From Chitinophagaceae bacterium (GTDB lineage: Bacteria > Bacteroidota > Bacteroidia > Chitinophagales > Chitinophagaceae): 64,000 bases of DNA. Position 1 is the first letter of the stretch. Each line of letters starts with the position of its first letter. The stretch lies in the NCBI GenBank assembly GCA_019638595.1, contig JAHBTJ010000020.1, forward strand, positions 88,025 to 152,024, written 5' to 3'. Below, in pieces: positions 33,610-42,931 of the stretch. The notes under the pieces are model-generated. The model searched no databases. It worked only from the letters and a program-made list of their open reading frames with translations, and had not been told where the DNA came from. A program made the position numbers and the translations under genes.

Positions 33610-36405
33610 ATGAAGAGAAACTTGCTGTTGCTGTTGAGTGCTATATTGTGTAATGCCGTATCTGCACAACCTGTTTTAACATCGTGGGAACTTTCGGCTG
33701 ATTCGCTTTCTGTTCAGAGTATTTATACCGGCAATCATAAAACACAGGTAAGCCTGCCATTGGTAAGCTTTGTCCTGAACAATAAATTGTACTACTCAAA
33801 CCAGCAAAGCGGTTTTGCCGGCAAATTGCATATACAGGTAACGGAGGTAACAAAAACCGCATCAGGCATGCAGGCATCTGTACTGTTCACAAACACCGGA
33901 AGCGATACAATACAGCTTGAAAACGTAGTTCCCTTTGGTGAAGAAAAACAGAAAGTATATATAACAGGGTCAGGAAAACACGGGTTGTCGCGTACACATT
34001 TATTTATTCCCGGTAAACAACCCGTAAACATAATTGTGCCCGACAATGCCTGGGATCTCGGCTTTTGTACAATACAAATGGGCGGTGATCATCAGCTTAC
34101 AGGCTTGCTTAGGCGAAACCGGGCAGGTATTACAAAAGGTACGCGGACCCGCTTTGAAACGAAATTATTTCCCGGCGGTACAGTTGAGCATGAGTTATAT
34201 GCCGAAATAGTGAGCGGCGACTGGCATGCGGCATTGCAGCGTGTATTCCAGGAAAGATGGTTATATGATCTTGAAAAATTTGATAATACATTGTATGAAA
34301 GGAAAGATCTTCAATGGGTAAGACATACTTATGTAAATCACCTGATGATGAACTGGGATAAGTTTTATTATGACTATACCGGTGGCAAGTTTCATTTGAA
34401 TGAGTTTGCCGCCAGGGGCAAAAAACTATATGGCGGAGATGATTTTATAAGCTTATGGCCAACCTGGCCTACACTGGGGCTTGACCAGCGGAACCAGTTC
34501 GATATGTTCAGCGATTTACCGGGTGGTACTATTGCTATGAAGAAGATGGCGGATCAGTTGCGCAGGCAGGGTACGAAACTTTTTATATGTTATAATCCCT
34601 GGGATGAAAGTACGCGTAGTGAAAATCATTTTGAAGGCATTTCAAAACTGATCGCTGCCACATCTGCCGATGGAATGGTGCTGGATACAAAGGGAGAATC
34701 AAGTAAAGAGCTACAGGACGCGGCCGACAAAGTAAGGCCCGGTGTGATAATGTATAGTGAGGGAATGGCAGTACCCAAGGATATGCCGGGCATTGTGTCG
34801 GGCAGGGTGCATAATGCGTTGTATTATGCGCCTATGCTTAACCTTAATAAACTTATTAAGCCCGAATTTACCATTTACCGGGTAACGGAATTGTACAAGG
34901 AAAGAGTACAACGGGAATTTGCTACCTCTTTTTTTAACGGCTATGGTACAGAGATGAATATTATGGCGCCGGGTCAACCTGCCTGGGCGGAAGAACAATA
35001 TAAATACCTGGGGCGTACAAGCAGGATACTCCGGGAGAATACATACAATTTTGTATCGCGTGGTTATAAGCCATTGATTGAAACCACAGCAGACAGTATA
35101 TGGGTGAATGAATGGAGCCTTCCGGGTAAAACAATATATACCATCTACAGTATCAGATCTGAAGGATATAAAGATTATCTTTTTGAAGTGAAGCCCGACA
35201 CTGACTATCATTTTGTGGACCTGTGGCATCATCGCTTACTCGCTCCCCGACAAAAGCAAAATAAATGGTGGATAGAAGCGGAAACCAGCGCTTTTCATAA
35301 AAAATATCTCGGCACTAATAATGAAGGGGAAGTGGATTGCATAGCAAAGTTGCCCGTTTTAATAACTGCAGAACGCGACGGAGATATTGTAAATATTGTT
35401 TCAGCGTTGAAGAGCGATGAAATAAGAATATGGGCAGGGCATCCGGCTTATGATAAAAATCCGTTGATATTAAAACCCGGTAAGCACCAGCTATCATTGT
35501 TTCAGCATTTCGGCAGATATGAAGGAGATTTTGTAATACAATTGATGGACAAAGGCATATTACTGGATGAACAGGTTGTTACAGTGCCTGCCGGTGAAGC
35601 AAGAAGAATATCATCAGTTACTAAAACCAAAACAGTGCCGGTAGTGCCGGAAGACATGGTGCTGATCCCAAAAGGGAAATTTGTTTTTAAGCCTACACAT
35701 GGCGATGAATTTATTTCATATCCAACACAGGATAAAGACAGTAGCTTTATTATGCCTTCTTTTTATATGGATCAATTTCCGGTTACCAATGCAAAGTATT
35801 TTTCTTTTATTAAAGCTTCCGGGTATAAACCCTCAGATACTGCTAACTACCTGAAACATTGGGTAAAAGGAAAGATACCGGCGGGTATGGAAAATTTTCC
35901 GGTTGTATACATTAGTTATGAGGACGCGAAAGCGTATGCAAAATGGACGGGAAAAAGGTTGCCAACCGAAATAGAATGGCAGTATGCCGCTCAAACAGAA
36001 GAAGGGAATGAATGGCCATGGAAACAAACAAGCCCGGTTACACGCACGCAACATGTAGTAAATGAAACGTTGACGGTATCGGCCCTGGAAGGTATTGATT
36101 CAACAATGTGTAACATGGGGGATGGGAAGTTATATCCTGTGGGCAGCTATCCCAATGGTGCGAACGCGTTTGGGCTGCAGGACCTGGTGGGTTGTGTATG
36201 GCAATTGACCAACGATTTGTATATGAGCGGGAGCTACAGGTATATTATGATGAAAGGAGGCTCTTATTTCAAACCTTCAAGTAGCTGGTGGTATGTGCAG
36301 GGCGGCCCGAGAGAATTACATTACCGGCAGTTCCTGCTGCGCGTGAGCCAGGGTTTTGAACGGAATGCAACAGTAGGGTTCAGGTGCGTGAAAGACAGGG
36401 AATGA
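33610..36405 (+). CDS. Two-domain secreted protein: glycosidase-like barrel plus FGE-sulfatase-type domain
   Basis: The frame opens at 33550; ATG 33610 (MKRNLLLLLSAILCNAVSAQ) is a standard signal peptide, giving 931 residues. The first ~650 residues hold a beta domain and a TIM-barrel-like part (NWDKFYYDYTGGKFHLNEFA, GTKLFICYNPWDEST, DGMVLDTKGESSKELQDAAD, PGVIMYSEGMA) resembling uncharacterised alpha-galactosidase-like hydrolases. Asp in VLDTKG and Glu in MYSEGM are candidate catalytic residues. The last ~250 residues are a formylglycine-generating-enzyme fold (MVLIPKGKFVF, FYMDQFPVTNAKYF, RLPTEIEWQYAAQ, GFRCVKD). The active-site Cys pair of true FGE is absent, so this domain is probably structural or binding. 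It is encoded in the susCD operon direction. Confidence 0.7.
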   Translation: MKRNLLLLLSAILCNAVSAQPVLTSWELSADSLSVQSIYTGNHKTQVSLPLVSFVLNNKLYYSNQQSGFAGKLHIQVTEVTKTASGMQASVLFTNTGSDTIQLENVVPFGEEKQKVYITGSGKHGLSRTHLFIPGKQPVNIIVPDNAWDLGFCTIQMGGDHQLTGLLRRNRAGITKGTRTRFETKLFPGGTVEHELYAEIVSGDWHAALQRVFQERWLYDLEKFDNTLYERKDLQWVRHTYVNHLMMNWDKFYYDYTGGKFHLNEFAARGKKLYGGDDFISLWPTWPTLGLDQRNQFDMFSDLPGGTIAMKKMADQLRRQGTKLFICYNPWDESTRSENHFEGISKLIAATSADGMVLDTKGESSKELQDAADKVRPGVIMYSEGMAVPKDMPGIVSGRVHNALYYAPMLNLNKLIKPEFTIYRVTELYKERVQREFATSFFNGYGTEMNIMAPGQPAWAEEQYKYLGRTSRILRENTYNFVSRGYKPLIETTADSIWVNEWSLPGKTIYTIYSIRSEGYKDYLFEVKPDTDYHFVDLWHHRLLAPRQKQNKWWIEAETSAFHKKYLGTNNEGEVDCIAKLPVLITAERDGDIVNIVSALKSDEIRIWAGHPAYDKNPLILKPGKHQLSLFQHFGRYEGDFVIQLMDKGILLDEQVVTVPAGEARRISSVTKTKTVPVVPEDMVLIPKGKFVFKPTHGDEFISYPTQDKDSSFIMPSFYMDQFPVTNAKYFSFIKASGYKPSDTANYLKHWVKGKIPAGMENFPVVYISYEDAKAYAKWTGKRLPTEIEWQYAAQTEEGNEWPWKQTSPVTRTQHVVNETLTVSALEGIDSTMCNMGDGKLYPVGSYPNGANAFGLQDLVGCVWQLTNDLYMSGSYRYIMMKGGSYFKPSSSWWYVQGGPRELHYRQFLLRVSQGFERNATVGFRCVKDRE

Positions 36406-36565
36406 GTTTGGAAATATGGAAATTTGAAAATGTGCAAGTGCGAAAGCGGGAGGCTAATTAATAATTTGAGGCGCTGTTAAAAAATCGTATTCCAAAAACC
36501 TTATTACCTTAGTAACAGAGACTCATCTGTACGCCTTACCTTATTACCTTATATAACCGCTGATC

Positions 36566-36721
36566 ATGAAATTAGAACATTATAATCTTTATACTCACTT
36601 TATCCTGATAACACTAAACCAGATGCCATTGATTCCCGAACATCACCGCCAAAGATTAGAAAAATATATTACCGGCATAGTTAATAACAACAATTCAGGT
36701 GCCTGGAAGATATTTGTTTAA
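36566..36721 (+). pseudogene. N-terminal fragment of an IS200/RAYT-type Y1 transposase
   Basis: A 51-residue frame starts MKLEHYNLYTHFILITLNQM, then PLIPEHHRQRLEKYITGIVN. This is the start of Y1 transposases (YTHF.FIT.NR.PLI....R..I.KYI.GI..N), but it stops before the HUH motif. It is a remnant. The rest of the 36406-36894 gap is AT-rich and holds no gene. Confidence 0.6.
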
Positions 36722-36894
36722 TCGTGTAATTAATGATAGAAATTTATTTAAGTATGATCAGCCATATAGCACCTCAAATGATTAATTAGTCTGAACGTGA
36801 AGAGATAAATAATTAATGACCATACCATTACTTCAACAATATTCTGTTGTAAATTGACTATTTGTATCAAAAAATGTAAATACAGGAACAATCA

Positions 36895-38853
36895 ATGAAA
36901 GGAAAATTATTAATAGCATCCATGTTTTTGGGTGGAGCGATTGCTGCTCATGCGCAAAACTCGTTACAGAAAGTGTACCCGGTTAATTTCTCTGAAGTAA
37001 CGATTACGGATCCATTCTGGAAACCGAAGATGGAAACAGTTGCCACTGCTACACTGAATGCCTGTGTGAGCTATACCCAGGATAAAACCGGCCGTATCCG
37101 GAATTTTGAAAAAGCTGCTAAACGCTCAGGTAAACATGAGGGTATTTACTATGATGATTCGGATGTGTACAAGGCTATAGAAGCGATCGCGTATTCATTA
37201 AAAAACCATCCTGATGCCGCATTGGAAAAAAATACGGATGAATGGATAGATAAAATTGCCGCGGCACAGTTACAGGACGGTTACCTGAATACGTATTATG
37301 TGCTCACAGACATCAATAAGCGCTGGACCGACATGGAAAAGCATGAAGACTACTGCGCCGGTCATCTTATTGAAGCGGGCATTGCCTATTATAATACAAC
37401 CGGAAAAGATAAGTTGCTGAATACTGCTATCCGTTTTGCCGATCATATTGATTCGGTTTTTCGCAAACAAAACCGTTCCTGGGTGAGCGGCCACCAGGAA
37501 ATTGAGCTGGCATTGATGAAGCTGTATCATCACACAAAAAATAAGAAATACCTGGAACTATCCGACTGGTTTCTCCGGCAGCGGGGATATGGCAATGGCA
37601 AAGGCGTGATATGGGACCAATGGAAAGATCCTGATTATTGCCAGGATGGACTACCGGTAAAGGATCAACGGAAAATAACCGGGCATGCGGTACGTGCCAT
37701 GTATTTGTATACCGGGGCAGCCGATGTTGCTGCTGTTACGAACGATGCCGGGTATATTACGGCTATGGATTCAATATGGCAGGATGTAGTGTTCCGGCAT
37801 ATGTATATAACCGGCGGTATTGGCGCACAGGGTAAGAATGAAGGTTTCGGGCAGCCGTATGATCTCCCTAACAAAACTGCTTATTGCGAAACCTGTGCTT
37901 CCGTGGGTATGGTATTCTGGAATCAACGCATGAATATGCTTTCGGGTAATGCGCAGTATATTGATGTGCTGGAAAGAAGCTTATATAACGGGGCATTGGA
38001 TGGTTTGTCACTCACCGGCGACCGTTTTTTTTATGGCAATCCTTTGGCTTCAGAAGGCGGGTACAGCCGCCGTGAATGGTTTGGAACAGCCTGTTGCCCT
38101 TCTAATATCGCCCGGCTGGTTAGCTCAGTAGGAAATTACATTTACGGAACTTCTGCCAGTGCCGTATGGGTGAATTTATTTGTGGGAAGCAATACCGTTG
38201 TGCAACAAGGGAAAAATAAAATAGCGTTGGCAATGGAAACAGGTTATCCCTGGAAAGGAAATGTAAAGCTTACGGTTTCACCGGCTAAAAAGCAATTGTT
38301 TGAACTGCGGTTACGCATTCCCGGCTGGCTGGCAACACCTGTTCCCGGAAACCTGTACCACTATACTGACCAGCAGAATGATCAACCTGTTGTAATGGTG
38401 AATGGAGAAACTGTTTCATATAGTACGGATAATGGATACGCGGTAATAAAACGAAACTGGAAGAAAGGAGATAGGGTAACGATGGAACTGCCGATGAAAG
38501 TGCGGAGAATTGTTAGTAATTCGGAGGTAAAACAGAATGTAAACAAGGTGGCTTTACAATATGGACCTATGGTATATTGCATTGAAGGAGAAAAAGGCGG
38601 ACTAAAGTCAGGAAATGTAATACTGCCGGATAATACAACATTTCAAACATCTTACGAAGCTTCCTTACTGGGAGGTGTAAACGTAGTTCGGTTTGAAGCG
38701 CCTGTCGTAACTGTCGGTAATAATGGGTTGTCAGTATCTACGCAAACACAAAAAATTACCGCTATACCTTATTTTAGCTGGAACAACCGGGGCGCCAACG
38801 ATATGCAGGTATGGCTGCCGGCAAGTATTCAAAAGATCACTATAAATGAATAA
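36895..38853 (+). CDS. Glycoside hydrolase family 127, beta-L-arabinofuranosidase
   Basis: A 652-residue secreted protein with signal peptide MKGKLLIASMFLGGAIAAHA. It matches DUF1680/GH127 well: FWKPKMETVATATLNACVSY, GKHEGIYYDDSDVYKAIEAI, HEDYCAGHLIEAGIAYYNTT, CETCASVGMVFWNQRMN and TACCPSNIARLVSSVGNYIY. The E-x-C and CC motifs provide the zinc site and the cysteine nucleophile of GH127. A beta-sandwich C-terminal domain follows. It removes beta-L-arabinofuranosyl ends from oligosaccharides in the periplasm. Lying downstream of susCD with a separate promoter region, it supports an arabinan or arabinose-glycoprotein target for the locus. Confidence 0.88.
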   Translation: MKGKLLIASMFLGGAIAAHAQNSLQKVYPVNFSEVTITDPFWKPKMETVATATLNACVSYTQDKTGRIRNFEKAAKRSGKHEGIYYDDSDVYKAIEAIAYSLKNHPDAALEKNTDEWIDKIAAAQLQDGYLNTYYVLTDINKRWTDMEKHEDYCAGHLIEAGIAYYNTTGKDKLLNTAIRFADHIDSVFRKQNRSWVSGHQEIELALMKLYHHTKNKKYLELSDWFLRQRGYGNGKGVIWDQWKDPDYCQDGLPVKDQRKITGHAVRAMYLYTGAADVAAVTNDAGYITAMDSIWQDVVFRHMYITGGIGAQGKNEGFGQPYDLPNKTAYCETCASVGMVFWNQRMNMLSGNAQYIDVLERSLYNGALDGLSLTGDRFFYGNPLASEGGYSRREWFGTACCPSNIARLVSSVGNYIYGTSASAVWVNLFVGSNTVVQQGKNKIALAMETGYPWKGNVKLTVSPAKKQLFELRLRIPGWLATPVPGNLYHYTDQQNDQPVVMVNGETVSYSTDNGYAVIKRNWKKGDRVTMELPMKVRRIVSNSEVKQNVNKVALQYGPMVYCIEGEKGGLKSGNVILPDNTTFQTSYEASLLGGVNVVRFEAPVVTVGNNGLSVSTQTQKITAIPYFSWNNRGANDMQVWLPASIQKITINE

Positions 38854-38862
38854 CGCGATTGC

Positions 38863-40191
38863 ATGACAGCTAAAAACCAGTTAGGCTATTTTTCTCTTAC
38901 CGTTATTGTGGTAAGCCTTGTTATTGGTATGGGCATATTTGGTACGCCGGCTAAAGTGGCCGCATCTTCCGGCACATCTTCCATCTTTTTTGCAGTATGG
39001 CTAACGGGTGGTTTGGTTGCATTGTGCGGGGCTTTAACTTATGCGGAAATAGGCCTGCGATTGCCGGTAATGGGAGGGTATTATAGAGTTTTTTCCGAGT
39101 GTTATCACCCGGCAGTAGGGTTTACCGTAAACGCATTGATACTGATCAGCAATGCCGCCTCCCTGGGAGTAGTGGCTTTGATAGGGGCAGATTATGTGAG
39201 CGACCTTTTGTTTGGAGCGCCGTCGGGCACTTTGTTCAATGTAACCATTTCTATTGTGGCGGTTGGTCTTTTTTATACGGTTAATCTTTTTGGCTTGCAA
39301 ACCAGCAGTCGTACATTAAATGTATTAACTGTAATAAAGCTGGCACTCATGTTATTGCTTATTGCCAGCATAGTAAGGGGCGTAACGGTGACTCCGCACG
39401 GATACCTCGAAAGCGCAGGGTCTTATAACATAGAAAAAGAAGGTTGGCTTACACTTTTTATGGTAAGCCTGGTGCCGGTATTTTTTTCGTACGGCGGTTA
39501 CCAGCAAACCATCAATTTTGGTAGTGAAATACAGGCAACGAATATTTTCCCGAAGGCGATTATAAGTGGAATGATTGTGGTGATAGTTTTATACATGGGA
39601 ATTAACTATGCTTATACCGAAGTAATAGGGTATGAACAAATGAAAAACGCATCGGCAGTGGGCGCCTTATTGTCTGAAGCATGGTTTGGCACCATTGGAG
39701 CAAAAGTATTTGACGGTATGATGTTCCTGTCTGTGCTGGCATATGTAAATATCAGTCTTATGAGCAACCCGCGTGTAATGTACGCGATGAGCCACGATAA
39801 AGTACTGCCGGCTTTTTTTTCAATACGTAATAGTAAAACACTGGCGTTGACCGGCGGGTTGACTGTATTTTCGCTTATTACCATTATCATTACTTTTTTT
39901 GGAAAAGGCGTTGATAATATCCTTGGCTTCAGCATCTTCCTGGATAGTATAGGCATGAGCACTTCGGCGGCAACTATATTTGTTTTGCGATATAGAAAGA
40001 AAAATAGCGAAAATATCAAAGGCGCATGGACAAGATGGACGCCTTTCCTGGCGGTTATATTTGTGTTAGCGTATGCGGGTATTGCCATTGCCGTTATTAT
40101 AGATAAGCCATTTGCAGCACTTACGGGATTAATATTGCTTGTGATACTGGCAGTTGTATATTTTATTTTTTATCACCGAAAGCATTTATAA
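38863..40191 (+). CDS. APC-family amino acid permease
   Basis: A 442-residue integral membrane protein with about 12 helices. The first helix carries the APC signature VIGMGIFGTPAKVAASSG, and helix 6 (FSYGGYQQTINFGSEIQ) is typical of the superfamily's broken helix. It starts 9 bp after the GH127 gene and ends 6 bp before the PLP lyase gene, so the three are probably co-transcribed. Together with the PLP enzyme it may import an amino acid that the enzyme then cleaves, for example one released from a glycopeptide. The substrate is unknown. Confidence 0.85.
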   Translation: MTAKNQLGYFSLTVIVVSLVIGMGIFGTPAKVAASSGTSSIFFAVWLTGGLVALCGALTYAEIGLRLPVMGGYYRVFSECYHPAVGFTVNALILISNAASLGVVALIGADYVSDLLFGAPSGTLFNVTISIVAVGLFYTVNLFGLQTSSRTLNVLTVIKLALMLLLIASIVRGVTVTPHGYLESAGSYNIEKEGWLTLFMVSLVPVFFSYGGYQQTINFGSEIQATNIFPKAIISGMIVVIVLYMGINYAYTEVIGYEQMKNASAVGALLSEAWFGTIGAKVFDGMMFLSVLAYVNISLMSNPRVMYAMSHDKVLPAFFSIRNSKTLALTGGLTVFSLITIIITFFGKGVDNILGFSIFLDSIGMSTSAATIFVLRYRKKNSENIKGAWTRWTPFLAVIFVLAYAGIAIAVIIDKPFAALTGLILLVILAVVYFIFYHRKHL

Positions 40192-40197
40192 ATCATT

Positions 40198-41358
40198 ATG
40201 GATATTTCATACATCATCAATGAGCTGGGCGAAGACCGTGAAAATTATTTCAATGCTGTAGCTCCCCCCATTATACAAACCAGCAATTTTGCTTTTAGAA
40301 CGGTAGCGGATATGCGCAATCGTTTTTATGATGAGTACGGCGGGTATATTTACAGCAAAGGGTTGAATCCTACAGTAGATATACTTCGTAAAAAGCTGGC
40401 AGCGCTCGACGGGGCGGAAGACTGCCTGGTATTTAACAGCGGCTCCTCCGCCATCTATGCATCTGTAATGGCCAATGTAAAAGCAGGCGACCATATTGTG
40501 AGTGTGAGGAAGCCATATACCTGGGCGCAAAAACTGTTTGATAATATATTGCCCAGGTTTGGTGTAACTACTACTTACATAGATGGGACTGATATCCAAA
40601 ATTTTGAAAATGCCATCCGTTCCAATACTACTATCATTTATCTTGAATCTCCTAACTCCTGGTATTTTGAGCTGCAGGATCTGCAGGCGGTAAGCAAACT
40701 GGCGCGTTCCAAAAATATCCTTACTATATGCGATAACAGCTATTGTACTCCTGTTTATCAGAAACCATTATCAATGGGTATAGATATCTCCTTACAATCG
40801 GCTACAAAGTATATAGGAGGGCATAGTGACGTGGTTGCCGGTGTTGTATGCGGAACCGGTAAAATGATGCGGAAGATTTTTGAAAACGAAATGTCTACTT
40901 CGGGCAACGGCATATCTCCGTTTAACGCCTGGCTGCTGATCAGGGGGCTAAGAACTTTACCCGTTCGTCTTGAAAAAGTAACCCGCAATACTGCCAGTGT
41001 TACCCGTTTTTTACAGGATCATCCTAAAGTAGAATCTGTTATTTTCCCTTTAAACGAAGATTTTCCGCAATATGAACTGGCTAAACGCCAGATGCAGGGC
41101 GGATGCGGGCTATTGTCCTTTTTTTTAAAAGTAAATAAGGTAGAAGATGTGGTAACATTCTGCGAAAATCTGCAACATATATTAATGGCTGTAAGCTGGG
41201 GTGGATATGAGTCGTTGATCATCCCGGCTTGTGCTACTGTACAGCCTGGCAGGTATGATATTACAAAAAAAGAACACAGGATGTTGCGGTTATATATCGG
41301 GCAGGAAGAGCCGGAATATATTGTTTCGGATCTGGAGCAAGCGTTAAATACTATATAA
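40198..41358 (+). CDS. PLP-dependent Cys/Met metabolism enzyme (cystathionine lyase/synthase-like)
   Basis: A 386-residue cytoplasmic fold-type I enzyme. The motifs include YSKGLNPTVDILRKKLAALD, FNSGSSAIYASVMANVKAGD, the Asp in TICDNSYCTPVYQKP and the PLP Lys in LQSATKYIGGHSDVVAGVVC. The family covers cystathionine beta- and gamma-lyases, methionine gamma-lyase and O-acetylhomoserine sulfhydrylase; substrate cannot be fixed from sequence. It overlaps functionally with the permease just upstream (6-bp gap), suggesting uptake and breakdown of a sulfur or hydroxy amino acid. Confidence 0.85.
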   Translation: MDISYIINELGEDRENYFNAVAPPIIQTSNFAFRTVADMRNRFYDEYGGYIYSKGLNPTVDILRKKLAALDGAEDCLVFNSGSSAIYASVMANVKAGDHIVSVRKPYTWAQKLFDNILPRFGVTTTYIDGTDIQNFENAIRSNTTIIYLESPNSWYFELQDLQAVSKLARSKNILTICDNSYCTPVYQKPLSMGIDISLQSATKYIGGHSDVVAGVVCGTGKMMRKIFENEMSTSGNGISPFNAWLLIRGLRTLPVRLEKVTRNTASVTRFLQDHPKVESVIFPLNEDFPQYELAKRQMQGGCGLLSFFLKVNKVEDVVTFCENLQHILMAVSWGGYESLIIPACATVQPGRYDITKKEHRMLRLYIGQEEPEYIVSDLEQALNTI

Positions 41359-41461
41359 GAGGTTTTGCCAAATGTATTTTTAGTTGAATATTTGTAGTAT
41401 CAACGGAGGAACCAACGCCGGCAGGTGGTTATTTCATTCGTGGATATTATAAATTTGTTGC

Positions 41462-42904
41462 ATGAGAAAACAAGTATTTTGCCTGGCGCTATTTGTTGCC
41501 TTGTTTGCTAACCTACCTACACAAGCGCAGGACAAGTGGGATTTGCGAAGGTGCGTAGAGTATGCAAGGGAGCACAACGTTCAGGTTCGCCAACAGCATA
41601 TACAGGCTAACTTATCTCAGCTTGATTATAAACAGAGTAAATTTTCACAATACCCCACGCTGAATGGTAATTACCAGGGCGGCTGGAACTTTGGCCGTTC
41701 GGTAGACCAGGTAAATTACACGTACTCTACCCAGTCTTTTTTTCAAACCAATGCAGGTATCAGCAGTAATGTTACTTTGTTCAACTGGTTCAGCAAAAGC
41801 AATACTACGGCGGCGAATAAACTTACGGCAGAAGCTGAGGCGTTACAGGAAGAAAAAGTAAAAAACGATGTTTCGTTGAACGTGGCTAATCTTTACCTGC
41901 AGGTAATGTTTAATGTACAGCAGGCAAATGTATACGAAACCCGCCTGAACCAGTCGCGCGCGCAGTTCGATAATACCCGGAAACAGGTAGACGCGGGAGC
42001 ATTACCTGAGCTGAATGCCGCAGAGCTTGAAGCCCAGGCAGGAGTTGACAGCGCTAACTGGATACAGGCAAAAACCAATATTGAGTTATCCATACTCCAG
42101 TTGAAGAACGCCCTGAATTTACCTGCAGATACCCTTTTCCAGGTGGAGATGCCTCCTGTGGAATCTATTCCTGTTGATAATATACTGGAATTATCACCTG
42201 CCGTTATTTATGAAATGGGACTGAATTCATTACCCCAGTTCAGGGTGAATAATTTAAGGTTACTGGCGGCCGAAAAAAATTATAAAGCTGCGCGCGGCCA
42301 GTTATATCCTACCGTTTCTTTGTGGGGGCAGCTTAGCGGGTTGTCTAACAGCCAGGTGAGAGAAGGTATAGGAAATTTTATAGAGTATAAACCGGTAATT
42401 GGTACTGTTGGTACGGGGGCAGGCGCGCCGGAAGTTAATTCCCTTATGACGCAACGATTGTATTCCGGTTATCAGCGCACTCCGTATTTTACGCAGCTCA
42501 ATAATAACTTTGGACAGAATATAGGCTTCAGTGTTAATATTCCTATTTTCAACGGGCTTGCTGCAAGAACGAATGTAGAAAGGCGTAAGTTAAATATATA
42601 CAACCAGCAGTTACTGGCCGACCAGGAAAAGCTGAATATGAAGCGGGATATTTACGACGCGTATAACCAGGCATTGGGAGCTTTTGAAAAGTACAATGCC
42701 AGTGTAAAATCCGTTCAGTCTGCCCAAAAGGCGTTTGATTATGCTACCAGGCGTTATGAAATAGGGGTGCTGCAAACCATTCAATGGTTAAGCAACCAGA
42801 ATACATTAGCCGAAGCTAAGATCAACGCGTTAATTGCCCAGTTCGATTATGTTTTTAAAATGAAAGTGCTGGAGTTTTACAAAGGACAGGGTATTAAATT
42901 GTAA
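41462..42904 (+). CDS. TolC-family outer-membrane efflux protein
   Basis: A 480-residue protein with signal peptide ending LPTQAQD. Two outer-membrane-efflux halves are visible, with the typical long coiled helices (KLTAEAEALQEEKVKNDVSL, then LNMKRDIYDAYNQALGAFEK). The Bacteroidota-type motif FGRSVDQVNYTYSTQSFFQT is present in the first barrel region. It forms the outer duct of a tripartite pump. The next gene, 28 bp downstream, is its membrane fusion partner. No inner-membrane transporter follows. Confidence 0.88.
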   Translation: MRKQVFCLALFVALFANLPTQAQDKWDLRRCVEYAREHNVQVRQQHIQANLSQLDYKQSKFSQYPTLNGNYQGGWNFGRSVDQVNYTYSTQSFFQTNAGISSNVTLFNWFSKSNTTAANKLTAEAEALQEEKVKNDVSLNVANLYLQVMFNVQQANVYETRLNQSRAQFDNTRKQVDAGALPELNAAELEAQAGVDSANWIQAKTNIELSILQLKNALNLPADTLFQVEMPPVESIPVDNILELSPAVIYEMGLNSLPQFRVNNLRLLAAEKNYKAARGQLYPTVSLWGQLSGLSNSQVREGIGNFIEYKPVIGTVGTGAGAPEVNSLMTQRLYSGYQRTPYFTQLNNNFGQNIGFSVNIPIFNGLAARTNVERRKLNIYNQQLLADQEKLNMKRDIYDAYNQALGAFEKYNASVKSVQSAQKAFDYATRRYEIGVLQTIQWLSNQNTLAEAKINALIAQFDYVFKMKVLEFYKGQGIKL

Positions 42905-42931
42905 CCTTCACTTTACTTAACACATGTAAAT

